DNA of 64,000 nt from Pseudomonas sp. (GTDB lineage Bacteria > Pseudomonadota > Gammaproteobacteria > Pseudomonadales > Pseudomonadaceae), in assembly GCA_030699825.1 (NCBI GenBank), contig JAUYKV010000067.1, positions 1-64,000 of the forward strand, in the 5' to 3' direction. Shown here in pieces: positions 33,889 through 43,267 of the stretch (positions are counted from its first letter, which is position 1; each line of letters starts with the position of its first letter). The translations under genes and the position numbers were made by a program. The notes below the pieces were generated by a model. It ran no database searches and had not been told where the DNA came from. It was given only the letters and a program-made list of their open reading frames with translations.

Positions 33889-35990
33889 TGATGAAGTCCT
33901 CTATGAATAACAATGCCCGTTTGCTTTCTCTGCCACTGAGTCTATTGGCGCTGGCCATCGCCCACTCCGCGCTCGCCGAAGAGCGCAAAGCACAAACCAC
34001 CCTGACACCAATGGTGATCAAGGGCGACGTGCTGGGTAGCGCCAGCGACGAGGAGGTCCGCACCTACCCCGGCAGCCGTAGCGTGATCGACGCCGAAGAG
34101 CTGAGCAAGGCCAGCGTGCGCGGCCTCGACGATGCCCTGCAGCGCGTGCCCGGCTTCAAGATATTCGATGAGACCGGCACCGGCGCCCTGCCGCAGATTT
34201 CCGTGCGCGGCCTGACCGAGAGCCGCAGCGGCCGGGTCCAGGCGCTCGCCGACGGCATCCCGCTGTCGCTGGCGCCCTATGGCCAGACCAGCCTGTCGCT
34301 GTTCCCGCAGACCCTGGCCACCATTGACCGCATCGACATAGTGCGCGGCGGCGCCTCCGTGCAGTACGGGCCGAACAACGTCGGCGGGGTGATCAACTTC
34401 ATCAGCCGGCCGATCCCCCAGAAATGGCAAACCACCCTGCAGGAGCGGGCCACCTTCGCGCCCGGCGGCCGCGCCATGTGGGACAGCTACCTCGGCACCG
34501 GCGGCTACCTGACCGACAACTTCGGCCTGCAACTGGACCTCAACACCATCACCGGCGAGTACGGCCGCGAGCACTCCGACAGCGAGGTGCAGAACTACCG
34601 CCTGCGCGGCCAGTGGGACATCGACGATGCGCGCAGCCTGAGCTTCGGCGTACAACGCTACAAAGCCGACATCGAACTGGCCGGCGCCCTCAGCGTCGCC
34701 GACTACAAGGACGACCCGCGCCAGTCGACCCGCGACCTCGACCGTTTCGAGGGCGACAGCGACCGCGTCTGGGGCACCTACAAGCAGTTCCTCGGCGCCA
34801 TCGGCCCGTTCGATGCGGTGGAGTTCAGCTGGACCAACTTCGCCAACAACAGCTTCCGCGACTTCCAGATCGGCCTGCCCTTCGACCCGGCTGCCACGCC
34901 GACGAGCTTCCAGGACGCGCCGCGCGACTTCCGCGTCTGGGGCAGCGAACCGCGCCTGAGCCTGAGCATCGACGGCGACAGCGTCAGCCAGACCTGGCTG
35001 CTCGGCGCCCGCCTGGTCAAGGAAAACGTCGACTTCGACGTTAACAACCAGAATCTGAGCACCGGCGCCACCAGAGTGGTACGCGACTGGGTGTTCGACA
35101 CTGAAGGCCAAGCCGTCTACCTGAGCAACGAGATCAAGCTGCTCGACGACCGCCTGACCGTCACCCCCGGGCTGCGCTACGAGCATGCACAAATGGAATT
35201 CAGCGGCAGCGTCAACGGGGTGCAGCAGAACCCGCAGGACAAGATTTCCGAGGAGTGGCTGCCCGGCCTGAGCATCGGTTACCAGGCCAGCAACGAATGG
35301 TTCGTCTACGCCAACGCCCAGCGTTCGCTGCGGGTGCCGCAGGTGTTCCAGATCGTCAGGGATGGCGTGGTCCAGGCGGAAATTTCCCGGAACTACGAGA
35401 CCGGCGTGCGCTACTCCCCACAAAACAACCTGCGCTTCGACCTCGGCTATTTCCGCATCGACTTCGATGACCAGATCGAATTCTCCGACGGCGCCTTCAG
35501 AAACCTCGGTAGCACCCGTCACCAGGGCATCGAGACCGAAGTGTTCTGGACCCCCGCGAACCTGCCCACCCTCGATCTGCACGCCACCTATGCCTTCCTC
35601 GAGGCCGAGATTCGCACCGGTGCCAACAATGGCAACGAGGTGCCGTTCAGCTCCAAGCATCACTTCACCGTCGACGGCCGCTACCGCTTCGCCGATGCCT
35701 GGAGCTACACCCTGGACGGCCTCTACGTCAGCACCGCCTTCACCGACTCGGCCAACACCAGCGCGGAGAACGCCAGCGCCTCGATCGGCCGGCTGCCGGC
35801 CTACTGGTTGTGGAACACCGCCATCGAGCGCGAGTTCAAGCTCGACGACGGCAGCCTGCTGACCACCTCCGCCGGGGTCAGCAACCTGTTCGACCGCGAG
35901 TACTACTTCCGCGGCATCGACACTAGCCCCCAGGGCCGTCAGCCGGCACCCGGCCGCACCCTGACCGTCGGCGTCAACTACACCTTCTGA
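33888..35990 (+). CDS. TonB-dependent ferric siderophore receptor (vibrioferrin type)
   Basis: A 700-residue outer-membrane receptor. It has a signal peptide ending near HSALA, a plug domain from about 55 (TYPGSRSVIDAEEL, RVPGFKIFDETG, VRGLTESRSGRVQALADGIP, IVRGGASVQYGPNNVGGVIN) and a 22-strand-type barrel ending in aromatic VGVNYTF. The FecA/PvuA-like plug and operon position point to ferric vibrioferrin as ligand. A second and third ATG close to the start are possible. A hairpin follows, separating it from the biosynthetic genes. Confidence 0.88.
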   Translation: MMKSSMNNNARLLSLPLSLLALAIAHSALAEERKAQTTLTPMVIKGDVLGSASDEEVRTYPGSRSVIDAEELSKASVRGLDDALQRVPGFKIFDETGTGALPQISVRGLTESRSGRVQALADGIPLSLAPYGQTSLSLFPQTLATIDRIDIVRGGASVQYGPNNVGGVINFISRPIPQKWQTTLQERATFAPGGRAMWDSYLGTGGYLTDNFGLQLDLNTITGEYGREHSDSEVQNYRLRGQWDIDDARSLSFGVQRYKADIELAGALSVADYKDDPRQSTRDLDRFEGDSDRVWGTYKQFLGAIGPFDAVEFSWTNFANNSFRDFQIGLPFDPAATPTSFQDAPRDFRVWGSEPRLSLSIDGDSVSQTWLLGARLVKENVDFDVNNQNLSTGATRVVRDWVFDTEGQAVYLSNEIKLLDDRLTVTPGLRYEHAQMEFSGSVNGVQQNPQDKISEEWLPGLSIGYQASNEWFVYANAQRSLRVPQVFQIVRDGVVQAEISRNYETGVRYSPQNNLRFDLGYFRIDFDDQIEFSDGAFRNLGSTRHQGIETEVFWTPANLPTLDLHATYAFLEAEIRTGANNGNEVPFSSKHHFTVDGRYRFADAWSYTLDGLYVSTAFTDSANTSAENASASIGRLPAYWLWNTAIEREFKLDDGSLLTTSAGVSNLFDREYYFRGIDTSPQGRQPAPGRTLTVGVNYTF

Positions 35991-36007
35991 TCCACCCATC
36001 CGCAACG

Positions 36008-36029
36008 TGGCCCCTTGTCCTAGGGGCCA
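36008..36029 (+). promoter_or_regulatory. Stem-loop between receptor and pvsA
   Basis: TGGCCCC/GGGGCCA with an eight-base loop, 18 bp after the receptor stop. It is not followed by a clear T-run. It may partly terminate or set different mRNA levels for receptor and synthesis genes. Confidence 0.5.
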
Positions 36030-36109
36030 TCACCCCCCGAAGCCTGCCACCCGCACCCGGTCGTCATCGACGACTCGGACGGGAGGCGGCTGCCTCAAGG
36101 AGACTCGCC

Positions 36110-37327
36110 ATGCACAGCAGAACTGCTCCACAACGGCCCATCGTCATCCTCAGTCATATCGTCCACCTCGCCGTCACCGAGGGTTTTTTGCCCGCCGCGA
36201 GCAAGCGTGGCCAGCCGTTGCTGCTGATCACCGACCAGGCCCAGGAGCATCGCCGGCAACTCGCCGCCGCCAACTATCCGGCCGAGGGCCTGCAGATTCT
36301 CGAGTGCGACGTGTTCAACCCGCTGGCGGTGGTCGAGCTGCTCAACGCCCATGACCTGCGCCCGGCGGCGGTGTTTTCCAACAGCGATCACTTGCAGACC
36401 AGCACCGCGCTGGTCGCCGAACTGTTCGACTGCCCCGGCAAGGATTGGCGGCTGTGCTACGCGGCGAAGAACAAGGCGGCTATGCGCGAGCGCCTGCAAC
36501 GCCTGGGCCTGCCCAGCCCCTGGTTCCAGGTGCTGACGCCAGGCGCCGAACTGCCGGGCGACGCGCCCTACCCGCTGGTGGCCAAGCCGCGCGAAGGCGT
36601 CGCCAGCCTGGACGTGCGCCTGTGTCATAACGCCGCCGAGCTGGCCGACTATTGCGCGCAGTTCTGGCAGCAGCACGGCAACCGCAGCCTGCTGCTCGAA
36701 GCCTACCTCGAAGGCCCGCTGTTCACCCTGGAGACCCTCGGCGACGGGCATACGCTGCAAGCCATCGGCGGCTTCGATGTCAGCCTGTCACCGGCGCCGC
36801 ATTTCGTCGAGCTGGCGGCGCGCTGGAACGGCCCGATCAGCAGCGCGCAACGCGGGGCAGCGCTGGCCCAGGTGGCCGCGTTCGGCATCAACTTCGGCGT
36901 TTGCCACAGCGAGTTCATCCTCACCGCCAGCGGCCCGGTGCTGGTCGAGATCAACTACCGCAGCATCGGCGACGGCCGTGAGTTCCTCCTCGAGCGCCTG
37001 CTGCCGCAGGGCTGGTTCGCGCGCATCCTCGCCGTGCATCTGGGCGAGTCACTGCAAGCGCTGCAAGGCAGCAGTTCTGCAGCCCTGGTGCATTACCTGG
37101 TCGCCGAAAAATCGGGCCGCGTGCAACGGGCCGCCGCCAGTGTCACCGAGCAACAGGACGGCCACTGGAGCGACTACCGCGCCTTGCGCCAGGTCGGCGA
37201 GCAAGTCCGCCTGAGCCACTCGAACAAGGATTACCTCGGTGTACTGCGGCTGATCGCCCCCGACGCCGCCAGCCTCGACGCGCGCTTCGCCGCGGCCGTC
37301 GCCGACCTGCACTGGGAGCTGGTATGA
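36110..37327 (+). CDS. pvsA: ATP-grasp ligase of vibrioferrin synthesis (PvsA-like)
   Basis: A 405-residue ATP-grasp enzyme. The central block (about 115-300) contains AAKNKAAMRERL, YPLVAKPREGVAS (ATP-binding Lys), LLLEAYLEGPLFTLE and the metal-binding end VLVEINYRSIGDG. It forms an amide bond by an acyl-phosphate; in the vibrioferrin pathway PvsA joins an amino acid (alanine) to an acid component. The gene order ATP-grasp, NIS synthetase, MFS, NIS synthetase, decarboxylase is exactly pvsABCDE. AAGGAG precedes the ATG. It ends overlapping pvsB by ATGA. Confidence 0.85.
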   Translation: MHSRTAPQRPIVILSHIVHLAVTEGFLPAASKRGQPLLLITDQAQEHRRQLAAANYPAEGLQILECDVFNPLAVVELLNAHDLRPAAVFSNSDHLQTSTALVAELFDCPGKDWRLCYAAKNKAAMRERLQRLGLPSPWFQVLTPGAELPGDAPYPLVAKPREGVASLDVRLCHNAAELADYCAQFWQQHGNRSLLLEAYLEGPLFTLETLGDGHTLQAIGGFDVSLSPAPHFVELAARWNGPISSAQRGAALAQVAAFGINFGVCHSEFILTASGPVLVEINYRSIGDGREFLLERLLPQGWFARILAVHLGESLQALQGSSSAALVHYLVAEKSGRVQRAAASVTEQQDGHWSDYRALRQVGEQVRLSHSNKDYLGVLRLIAPDAASLDARFAAAVADLHWELV

Positions 37328-39114
37328 ACGGGTCGCAGCGCGACGCCGATCAGGCGGCCATCGGCCAGCGCATCATCGACTGCTGCCTGCGCGAGGATAT
37401 CCGCGGCCTGGTCAGCCGGGGCCGGACGCAGGCATTGCCGGCCGAACTCGCCGCCCATTGGCCGCAGGCGCCAGCGCCGCTGTGGCTGTGCATCGACCAT
37501 CTGCTCGACGGCGAACTCTGGCTGCCGGTGCGCCGCGGCGCCGTGCTGCAGCCGCTCAGCGCACTCGGCGATAGCTGGCTATGCCGACGCGGCGCTCGGG
37601 TGGGTGTGGAGCAAGGCTATGCGCGCTGGCTGGAGCACCTGGGCACCGGCCTCGATGCCGCCAGCCTGACGCTGTTCGCCGATTATCTGCTCGAGGCAGA
37701 CTGTGCGGTGGCGCAGCGCAAGCTCTGCCGCGCCGCCTATCGCCAGCACGCGCCGCACCTGGCGCGAGTGCTCGAACATGGCGACTGGGGCCAGCGCCTG
37801 ATCGGCATCGACCGCCTGGCCAGCTACCTCGACCACCCCTTCTATCCCACCGCGCGGGCCAAGAGCGGTTTCGACGCGGCCGCGCTCAAGGCCTACGCGC
37901 CGGAATTCGCCCCACGCTTTCGCCTCAACTGGCTGGCGCTGCCGCACAGCGCGCTGAACCTGAGCAGCGCGCCGCCGGCGCATTGGCCGAGCTTCAATGA
38001 GCTGGGACTGGCCAGCAACCTGGCGAGCAGCCATGCATTGCTGCCGGTGCATCCGCTGACCTGGGCCGAACTGGACAGCCACGGCCTGCCCGACGACGCG
38101 ATCAGGGCGCCGCTGACCGCGCTGGAGGTTGAGCCGACCTTGTCGGTGCGCACGGTGGCGCTGGTGGAACAGCCCGACCTGCATATCAAGCTGCCGCTGC
38201 TGGTGCGCACCCTCGGCGCGCGCAACCTGCGCCTGATCAAACCCAGCACCCTGTATGACGGCCACTGGTTCCAGACCTGCCTGCAAACCCTGGCCGCCCG
38301 CGACCCCGAACTGGGCCGGCGCTACCTGCACGTGGACGAGCAGCATGGCGGGCATGCCGCCGAAGCACGCCACCTGGCCTATATCGTGCGCCGTTACCCC
38401 GAGCAACTGAGCGCCGCCACCCTGGTGCCGGTGGCCGCCCTGGCCAGCCCGCTGGCGGATGGCCAGCTGTTTATCCAGCAACTGGTCGAACGCTTCTACG
38501 GCGGCGACTTGCACAGCTGGCTGGACGACTATCTGGAGCTGCTGTTGCAGGTGCATCTGCGCCTGTGGCTGGGCTACGGCATCGCCCTGGAGGCCAACCA
38601 ACAGAACGCCGTATTGATTTTCGAGGCGGGCCAACCGCTGCGTTTGCTGATGAAGGACAACGACTCGGCGCGCCTATGGCCCCAACGCTTCGCCGCCGCC
38701 TGCCCGGACCTGGCGCAATGGCCCGATGAGCTGCGTGACGAGCGCATCCGCGTCGACGGCTTCCAGGCCCTGGCGGAAATGTTCTGCACCATCACCCTAC
38801 AACTCAACCTGGTCGCGCCGCTGGAGGCCATCGCCAGCGCCGGCCTGGCGCCGCGCGCGCAGCTCTATGCCAACCTGCGCGAGCAGCTCGACAGCTGCCT
38901 CGAGCAGCTCGAGCGCGAAGGCTTGCCCACTGCCGAGGCGCGGCGCTTTCTGCTCGACAGCCCATACCTGCCGGTGAAATACCTGCTCAGCGCCGGCAGC
39001 CTGTTCAGCAAAGAGCACTTGAGCACACAGGGCACCGGCGCGGCGGACATCAACAAGTTCTATGGCTACAGCGCGACGAACTTCCTGCTGGAGGCACCAT
39101 GCAGCGCCGACTGA
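37324..39114 (+). CDS. pvsB: NIS siderophore synthetase (PvsB-like, IucA/IucC family)
   Basis: A 596-residue NRPS-independent siderophore synthetase that adenylates a carboxylate (citrate or derivative) and joins it to an amine or alcohol. Family blocks include LLPVHPLTWAELDSHGLPDD, EPTLSVRTVAL, HIKLPLLVRTLGARNLRLI, and the catalytic-loop region NQQNAVLIFEAGQPLRLLMK followed by a FhuF-like C-terminus. It overlaps pvsA by 4 bp and pvsC by 16 bp, so expression is coupled. Which ester or amide it forms is known only by analogy with Vibrio. Confidence 0.87.
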   Translation: MNGSQRDADQAAIGQRIIDCCLREDIRGLVSRGRTQALPAELAAHWPQAPAPLWLCIDHLLDGELWLPVRRGAVLQPLSALGDSWLCRRGARVGVEQGYARWLEHLGTGLDAASLTLFADYLLEADCAVAQRKLCRAAYRQHAPHLARVLEHGDWGQRLIGIDRLASYLDHPFYPTARAKSGFDAAALKAYAPEFAPRFRLNWLALPHSALNLSSAPPAHWPSFNELGLASNLASSHALLPVHPLTWAELDSHGLPDDAIRAPLTALEVEPTLSVRTVALVEQPDLHIKLPLLVRTLGARNLRLIKPSTLYDGHWFQTCLQTLAARDPELGRRYLHVDEQHGGHAAEARHLAYIVRRYPEQLSAATLVPVAALASPLADGQLFIQQLVERFYGGDLHSWLDDYLELLLQVHLRLWLGYGIALEANQQNAVLIFEAGQPLRLLMKDNDSARLWPQRFAAACPDLAQWPDELRDERIRVDGFQALAEMFCTITLQLNLVAPLEAIASAGLAPRAQLYANLREQLDSCLEQLEREGLPTAEARRFLLDSPYLPVKYLLSAGSLFSKEHLSTQGTGAADINKFYGYSATNFLLEAPCSAD

Positions 39115-40244
39115 TCGCCAGTGTTCTGCTCGGCCACTACCTCTCGGCGTTCACCGCGCTGGGGATTCCGCTGTTCATGCCACGCATCCTCGCCGATCTG
39201 GCGCCGGATGCGCCGCTCTGGAGCATTGGCGTGCTGTTCGTCCTGCCGACCCTGTGCACCGCGCTGGCGGCGCCGCTGTGGGGGTACTTCGCCGATAAAC
39301 ACGGCTGTCGACTGTCGCTGCTGCGCGCCCATGCCGGGCTGTTCTGCGGCTTTCTGCTGGCCGGCTTCAGCCCCAACCTGGAGCTGTTCGTCCTGGCGCT
39401 GATCATCCAGGGCGGCTTCGGCGGCGCCATGGCGGCCTCCAATGCCTACCTGGCGACCCAATTGGCCGAGGGCGAGCTGTCGCGCGCGCTGAACTGGACC
39501 CAGTACTCGGCGCGCCTGGCCTTGATCAGCGGGCCTATCCTGCTCGGTCTGCTCACGGCGCAGGGCATGGGTCTGGAACTGTATCGCTACCTGGTCTGGC
39601 TGCCGTTGTTGGCCTTGCTGCTGATTGTGCCGTTGCCGGTCGATACGCCGCAGCCCAAACCAAGCGCCGCCAAGGCGACGGGCAACCTGACCGAGCTGCC
39701 GACGGACTTGCTGCGCCTGCTCGGGGTGCAGTTCCTGTTCAGCTTCGCCATGGTGGTGACCCTGCCCTATTTCATCCCCTACGGCGAAGGCCTGGGACTC
39801 GGCAACGACGCGCTGATCGGCCTGCTCTACAGCCTGCCGCATCTGGTCTATCTGCTCGCCCTGCCCTGGGTCCAGCGGCAGGCGAACAACACCTTGTGCG
39901 CCGGCTTGCTGTTGCTGGCCCTGGGCAACGCCCTGCAGTTTTTCAGCAGCCAGGCGGAGTTGCTCTTCGCCCTGCGCCTGCTCAGCGGCGCCGGCATGTT
40001 GCTCGGCTTCGTCGGCCTGCACCGCTGCCTCAGCCAGCGCCGCCGCCAGGGCGCCGCCGGGCGCCTGTTCGGCTGGTTCGATTCCAGCGGCAAATGGGCC
40101 GGCACCGCCGCCGGCCTCGCAGCTGGCCTGGCCAGCCAGCACTACGGTAGCGCTTCACCCTTCCTCGTCGCCTGTGTGGCCGCTTGCGCGGCACTGTTGT
40201 TGGCGCGTCCGTTAGTCCTCTTTCCACGGGAGCTTCCAGCATGA
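39099..40244 (+). CDS. pvsC: MFS siderophore exporter (PvsC-like)
   Basis: A 381-residue major facilitator protein with about twelve helices and the signature YFADKHGCRLSLL between helices 2 and 3. Located between the two NIS synthetase genes, as in Vibrio pvs clusters where PvsC exports vibrioferrin across the inner membrane. The start lies inside the end of pvsB (GGAGGCACC upstream), and the stop overlaps the pvsD start (ATGA). Confidence 0.87.
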   Translation: MQRRLIASVLLGHYLSAFTALGIPLFMPRILADLAPDAPLWSIGVLFVLPTLCTALAAPLWGYFADKHGCRLSLLRAHAGLFCGFLLAGFSPNLELFVLALIIQGGFGGAMAASNAYLATQLAEGELSRALNWTQYSARLALISGPILLGLLTAQGMGLELYRYLVWLPLLALLLIVPLPVDTPQPKPSAAKATGNLTELPTDLLRLLGVQFLFSFAMVVTLPYFIPYGEGLGLGNDALIGLLYSLPHLVYLLALPWVQRQANNTLCAGLLLLALGNALQFFSSQAELLFALRLLSGAGMLLGFVGLHRCLSQRRRQGAAGRLFGWFDSSGKWAGTAAGLAAGLASQHYGSASPFLVACVAACAALLLARPLVLFPRELPA

Positions 40245-42007
40245 ATATTGCCCTGAACAGCCTGTCCTCACATGAACACGCCCTCGACGGCGACGCCCAG
40301 CGCCACGCCATCGAGAGCCTGCTCAACTGTTACTTGCGCGAATACGCGCTGCCACGCGGCGAAGCGGACCTCGACTGTCAGGCGCAAGATTTGCCGATGA
40401 GCCTGCGCCAGCTGGCCGGGCGCTGCGTCAGCATCCGCCTGCCACACGGCGGACGGCTGGTATTGCGCAGCGAGCGCACCAGCGTGCTCGGCCGCTGCCG
40501 CTTCGTCAGCGCGCCTTATCTGAAACGCAACGGCCACGGCTGGCACCCGCTCAACGCCGGCGATCTGGCGCGCCTGTTGCTCGCGCCGCTGAACGGCCCG
40601 GAGCGTCATGGCGAGCTGCTGCAACAGATCGACAACAGCCTGCAAATCACCCGGACCTTTCTGCGCCATGCCGGCGCCGCCAACCAGGAGCCCAGCGACA
40701 GCCTGCTGGCCTCGGAGCAGCACCAGATCTGGGGGCATGCCCTGCACCCGACGCCGAAAAGCCGCGAAGGTGTTTCCCACGCCGACCTGCTGGCCTGCTC
40801 GCCGGAAGTCGGCGCGCAGTTCGCCCTGCATTGGTTCCGCGTCGATCCGGCGCTGATCCGCCATCAAGGCCAGGACCCGCGCGCGACCCTGCAGCAGCTG
40901 TGCGGGCGCGATGACCTCTACCCCTGTCACCCCTGGGAAGTCGAACGCGTACTGGCCGACCCACTGGTGCGCCGCGCTCAGCAGTTCGGCCTGCTCGAGC
41001 ACCTGGGGCAACAGGGCCTGGCGCTGTACCCGACCTCGTCGGTGCGCACCCTCTATCACCCCGACCTGGCCTACTTCCTCAAGTTCTCGGTGCATGTGCG
41101 GTTGACCAACTGCGTGCGCAAGAATGCCTGGTACGAGCTGGACAGCGCGGTCGCCCTGACTCAATTGCTGCAGCCGCTGATGGACGAGTTGGCCGAGCTG
41201 CAGCCGGGCTTCGAACTGATGCCGGAACCGGCCGCCAGCACCCTCGACCTGAGCGCGCTCGGCAGCCTGGAACAGGCCCGCGAAGTCACCGAATGCTTCG
41301 GCATCCTCTACCGGCAGAACCTCGACGCGGCCAGCCGCCAACGCTACCAGCCGCAGGTAGCCATGGCGCTGTTCACCTGGACCCTGGACGGCCACAGCGT
41401 CTGCCAGGCCCTGGTGCAAGGCTGTGCCGCGCGACTCGACGTCGACTACGCCGAAGCCGCCCTGCGCTGGCTCGACGGCTATACCGAACAATTGCTCGGC
41501 GGCGTGCTGCATTGCCTGTTCCGCCGCGGCGTAGTGCTGGAGCCACACCTGCAGAACACCCTGCTCGGTTTCGACGCCGACGGCCTGCCCTGCCGTGTGT
41601 GGATTCGCGACCTCGAAGGCACCAAGCTGGTGCCCGGCCACTGGACGCCCAAGCAACTCGCTCACCTCGGCGAACGCACGCGCAGCTCGCTGTATTACGA
41701 CGCCGACAAGGCCTGGAAACGCGTGGCCTACTGCACCCTGGTGAACAACCTGGGCGAGGCGATCTTCCACCTGGCCGGCACCGACGCCGACCTGGAAAAA
41801 CGCCTGTGGCGGCATATCGCCGAGCTGCTGGAGCGCCAATGCCGGCAGCTCGGCGACCCGCATGCCCTGCGCGAGCTGTGCGCTGGGGCGCCGCTGCCGA
41901 GCAAGGAAAATTTCATGACCCGCCTGCTGCTGCGCGCCGACCGCGAGGCCGGTTACACCGCCCTGCCCAACCCGCTGACCGCCGCGCGCCTGGGGCAACG
42001 AGCATGA
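40241..42007 (+). CDS. pvsD: NIS siderophore synthetase (PvsD-like, IucA/IucC family)
   Basis: A second, 588-residue NIS synthetase. Typical blocks: SEQHQIWGHALHPTPKSREG (the HPxHPxxKxRxG ATP motif), YPCHPWEVERVL, LYPTSSVRTLYH, FLKFSVHVRLTNCVRKNAWYEL, and the catalytic loop region VLEPHLQNTLLGFDADGLP. It retains the classical HP..K motif better than PvsB. The start at 40241 has GGGAG upstream and overlaps the pvsC stop; a longer frame would intrude into pvsC. It ends in ATGA with pvsE. Confidence 0.88.
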   Translation: MNIALNSLSSHEHALDGDAQRHAIESLLNCYLREYALPRGEADLDCQAQDLPMSLRQLAGRCVSIRLPHGGRLVLRSERTSVLGRCRFVSAPYLKRNGHGWHPLNAGDLARLLLAPLNGPERHGELLQQIDNSLQITRTFLRHAGAANQEPSDSLLASEQHQIWGHALHPTPKSREGVSHADLLACSPEVGAQFALHWFRVDPALIRHQGQDPRATLQQLCGRDDLYPCHPWEVERVLADPLVRRAQQFGLLEHLGQQGLALYPTSSVRTLYHPDLAYFLKFSVHVRLTNCVRKNAWYELDSAVALTQLLQPLMDELAELQPGFELMPEPAASTLDLSALGSLEQAREVTECFGILYRQNLDAASRQRYQPQVAMALFTWTLDGHSVCQALVQGCAARLDVDYAEAALRWLDGYTEQLLGGVLHCLFRRGVVLEPHLQNTLLGFDADGLPCRVWIRDLEGTKLVPGHWTPKQLAHLGERTRSSLYYDADKAWKRVAYCTLVNNLGEAIFHLAGTDADLEKRLWRHIAELLERQCRQLGDPHALRELCAGAPLPSKENFMTRLLLRADREAGYTALPNPLTAARLGQRA

Positions 42008-43194
42008 GCCTGCCGCCACGGATCGACCAGGCCATCGCAGGCTTGCGCGCCCAGCAGCAGGAGCAGGAGCAAGAACCGCTGTGTGCCTACCTGTATGACC
42101 TCGACGCACTCGCCGCGCATGTCCGCACCATGCGCGCCCTACTGCCGGCCAACTGCGAGCTGTTCTATGCCGCCAAGGCCAACCCCGAGGCGCCGATCCT
42201 GCACACCCTGGCGCCATTGGTGGATGGCTTCGAAGCGGCCTCCGGCGGCGAGCTGCGCTGGCTGTATCAGCACTGTCCAGAGCAGCCGTTGATCTTCGGC
42301 GGGCCCGGCAAACTCGACAGCGAACTGGCGGCCGCCATGGACTGCGGGGTCGATGCCTTCCACGTCGAAAGCCTCAACGAACTGCGCCGCCTGGCGCGCA
42401 TCGCCGCCGCCCAGGGCCGGCGTGCGCCGGTGCTGCTGCGGCTCAACCTGAAATTGGCCGAAGCGCCGGACAGCCGCCTGGTGATGGGCGGAAAACCGAC
42501 ACCCTTCGGCCTCGACGAGGCGGCACTAGGTGAAGCGCTGGCGCTGCTGCATGACGAGCCCTGGCTGGAGTTGCAGGGCCTGCACTTCCACCTGCTGTCC
42601 CATCAACTGGACGTCAGCGCCCACCTGCAGTTGATCCGCAGCTATATGCGCAGCTTTCGTGCGCTGTGCGCGGAGCATCGGTTGCCGCTGTCGCTGCTCA
42701 ACGTCGGCGGCGGCATGGGCATCAATTATCAGGATGCCCAGCGCTCGTTCGATTGGCCGCTGTTCTGCCAGGGCTTGCACCAACTGATCGACGAGGAGGA
42801 CATGGGCGCGGTGCGCATCCGCTTCGAGATCGGCCGTTTTATCAGCGCCGCATGCGGCTATTACCTGATGCAGGTGCTGGATATCAAACGCAACCACGGC
42901 CAGTACTTCGCCATTGCCCGCGGCGGCACCCATCACTTCCGCACCCCGGCCGCCCTGGGCCACGACCACCCCTTCGTGGTGGTGCGCGGCGGGCAGCCAG
43001 CGGAAATCACCGATCAGCCGGTGACCCTGGTCGGCCAGCTCTGCACGCCCAAGGACGTGCTGGCCAGCCAGCAGCCGGTGGCCGCGCTGGCGGTCGGCGA
43101 TCTGCTGGTGTTTCCGTTGGCCGGGGCCTACGCCTGGAATATCTCGCACCGGGATTTTCTGATGCATGAGCCACCGACGATGATATTTCTCTAG
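42004..43194 (+). CDS. pvsE: PLP-dependent decarboxylase (PvsE-like)
   Basis: A 396-residue fold-III PLP enzyme of the Orn/DAP/Arg decarboxylase 2 family. The PLP lysine is Lys58 in FYAAKANPEAP; other marks are LHFHLLSHQLD, NVGGGMGINY (phosphate-binding glycines) and RFEIGRFISAACGYYL. Vibrioferrin contains ethanolamine, and PvsE is thought to supply it by decarboxylating serine; SbnH is the staphyloferrin B counterpart. It is the last gene of the operon, four-base overlap with pvsD. Confidence 0.88.
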   Translation: MSLPPRIDQAIAGLRAQQQEQEQEPLCAYLYDLDALAAHVRTMRALLPANCELFYAAKANPEAPILHTLAPLVDGFEAASGGELRWLYQHCPEQPLIFGGPGKLDSELAAAMDCGVDAFHVESLNELRRLARIAAAQGRRAPVLLRLNLKLAEAPDSRLVMGGKPTPFGLDEAALGEALALLHDEPWLELQGLHFHLLSHQLDVSAHLQLIRSYMRSFRALCAEHRLPLSLLNVGGGMGINYQDAQRSFDWPLFCQGLHQLIDEEDMGAVRIRFEIGRFISAACGYYLMQVLDIKRNHGQYFAIARGGTHHFRTPAALGHDHPFVVVRGGQPAEITDQPVTLVGQLCTPKDVLASQQPVAALAVGDLLVFPLAGAYAWNISHRDFLMHEPPTMIFL

Positions 43195-43197
43195 GCG

Positions 43198-43224
43198 AAA
43201 AAAAGCCCCGATATGCCGGGGCCG
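43198..43224 (-). terminator. Terminator of the OYE gene (minus strand)
   Basis: GCCCCG-atatgc-CGGGGC, followed on the minus strand by seven T. It serves the minus-strand reductase. It starts 3 bp after the pvsE stop, so it may also end that transcript. Confidence 0.78.
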
Positions 43225-43267
43225 AGGGAGTGCTGCGCCGTTGTGCGGCGCACACTTAAAGCGTGAA

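Noticed and set aside
33942..36005. A 687-codon open frame on the minus strand opposite the TonB receptor
   Set aside because: It is a mirror frame produced by GC-rich codon use. The plus strand has a full receptor with signal peptide, plug motifs and barrel end.
41293..42003. In-frame upstream extension of the decarboxylase into pvsD
   Set aside because: The extension is Arg/Pro-rich shadow sequence. The ATG at 42004 gives the family N-terminus and the usual ATGA overlap.
40268..42217. A 649-codon minus-strand frame opposite pvsD
   Set aside because: No family motifs; the plus strand encodes a clear IucA/IucC synthetase.
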